From the NCBI GenBank assembly GCA_914767885.1, contig CAJZBQ010000044.1, positions 496,001 through 560,000 of the forward strand: a DNA stretch of 64,000 bases, given 5' to 3'. Made by a program: the position numbers and the translations under genes. The notes beneath the pieces were generated by a model that searched no databases, was not told where the DNA came from, and worked only from the letters and a program-made list of their open reading frames with translations. Positions 63,724-64,000 of the stretch are shown here, piece after piece (positions within the stretch are counted from its first letter, which is position 1; each line of letters starts with the position of its first letter). The DNA is from Blepharisma stoltei. Its lineage: Eukaryota > Ciliophora > Heterotrichea > Heterotrichida > Blepharismidae.

Positions 63724-64000
63724 AATGGGAGCAGACTGCTCATGCTTACGTGAAGATCCAAAACTCAATAGAGATGAAATGACTATGCAAGACACCCGCA
63801 AACCTGGTCAAGCTCAAGAAGCTAATCAAGAAACAAAAGCCCCTGATATAATTGTCGATTTTCAGATATCTGGCCCAGATAATAATGTAGATAGCATTGG
63901 AATCCAAAGCGTAGCAAGAGGTTACTTACTCCCCCCCTCCGTGAGAGAACAAATCATTAGAAAAATCGCTATTTTTTGCCCAAAAGCCCCCCTCCGCGAG
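63724..64000 (+). CDS. MG-starting IQ-motif protein, 3' partial
   Basis: Starts MGADCSCLREDPKLNRDEM, a possible N-myristoylation site with nearby Cys. A Gln/Glu-rich linker leads to SIGIQSVARGY, the beginning of an IQ (calmodulin-binding) motif. A MITE interrupts it at 63929 and the gene continues beyond the window. Confidence 0.6.
63929..64000. mobile_element. family-1 MITE, cut by window edge
   Basis: Begins at TA 63927-63928 with CTCCCCCCCTCCGTGAGAGA, followed by CAAATCATTAGAAAAATCGC and a second, inner end motif at the window edge. It interrupts the IQ-motif gene. Confidence 0.88.

Noticed and set aside
1-64000. CRISPR arrays, bacterial operons, rRNA or clear tRNA genes
   Set aside because: None were seen. 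The repeats are dispersed, bounded by TA or target duplications, and the genes are eukaryotic.

Overview
The window reads as germline (micronuclear) DNA of a heterotrich ciliate, most likely Blepharisma or a close relative. Four things support this. (1) TGA is read as tryptophan in many conserved genes, including five times in one nuclease-family gene, while genes end in TAA and less often TAG. (2) The spliceosomal introns are only 15-16 nt (Rab-like gene, RING gene, Whirly-like gene). (3) The DNA is AT-rich with compact genes. (4) Coding regions are interrupted by 140-600 bp insertions bounded by TA or by target-site duplications. Deleting these insertions restores an exact reading frame, as expected for internal eliminated sequences (IESs) removed during macronuclear development. 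The species and the germline status are inferences.

Two classes of insertion dominate. The first is MITEs. Family 1 has TA-flanked ends like ACTCCCCCCTCCGTGAGCG and resembles the pogo-related MITE reported from the Blepharisma germline. Family 2 has ends like ACTCCCCCCATCCTTGATCG. A single 211 bp element with different terminal repeats may be a third family. The second class is GC-richer SINE-like or truncated LINE-like retroelements of 0.2-0.6 kb. These start near AAAATGGYG, end in TTAATC-type hexamer repeats and carry 7-16 bp target duplications. About 20 insertions lie inside genes.

Layout. 0-2 kb: charged TFxPxI-repeat protein, interrupted. 2.5-4.8 kb: alcohol dehydrogenase 1 with three insertions. 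5.2-7.9 kb: ABCG transporter with two. 8.2-12.5 kb: decayed genes (TMEM184 with EF-hands, DAD1, an unknown one), a coiled-coil gene and a LINE 3' fragment. 12.7-16.6 kb: SCP-type phosphatase, a secreted or organellar protein, a ciliary-type protein and a small membrane protein. 18-23.3 kb: three peroxisomal enoyl-CoA isomerase/hydratase paralogues interleaved with two C2H2 zinc-finger genes; a third C2H2 gene lies at 28.4 kb. 24.3-27.3 kb: second SCP phosphatase and a CDK9-like kinase. 29.9-33.6 kb: large Cys-rich protein and a LamG-like protein. 33.8-36.7 kb: Whirly-like protein, unknown protein, FAIM1-domain protein. 36.7-42.3 kb: tandem duplication carrying two N-myristoylation-type alcohol dehydrogenases. 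42.3-50.6 kb: Rab-like GTPase, EEP nuclease family, coiled-coil protein, RsmI-like methylase, COG5-like fragment, ankyrin/SAM protein. 52.5-64 kb: small MGC protein, poly(A)-binding protein, coiled-coil protein with three insertions, RING-H2 E3, PH-PHR protein and an IQ-motif protein running off the end.

The genes are a normal eukaryotic housekeeping mixture and show no operon logic. The coherent story is the germline architecture: mobile elements tolerated inside exons because they are cut out precisely, and a tandem duplication that preserves pre-insertion empty sites for two of them.
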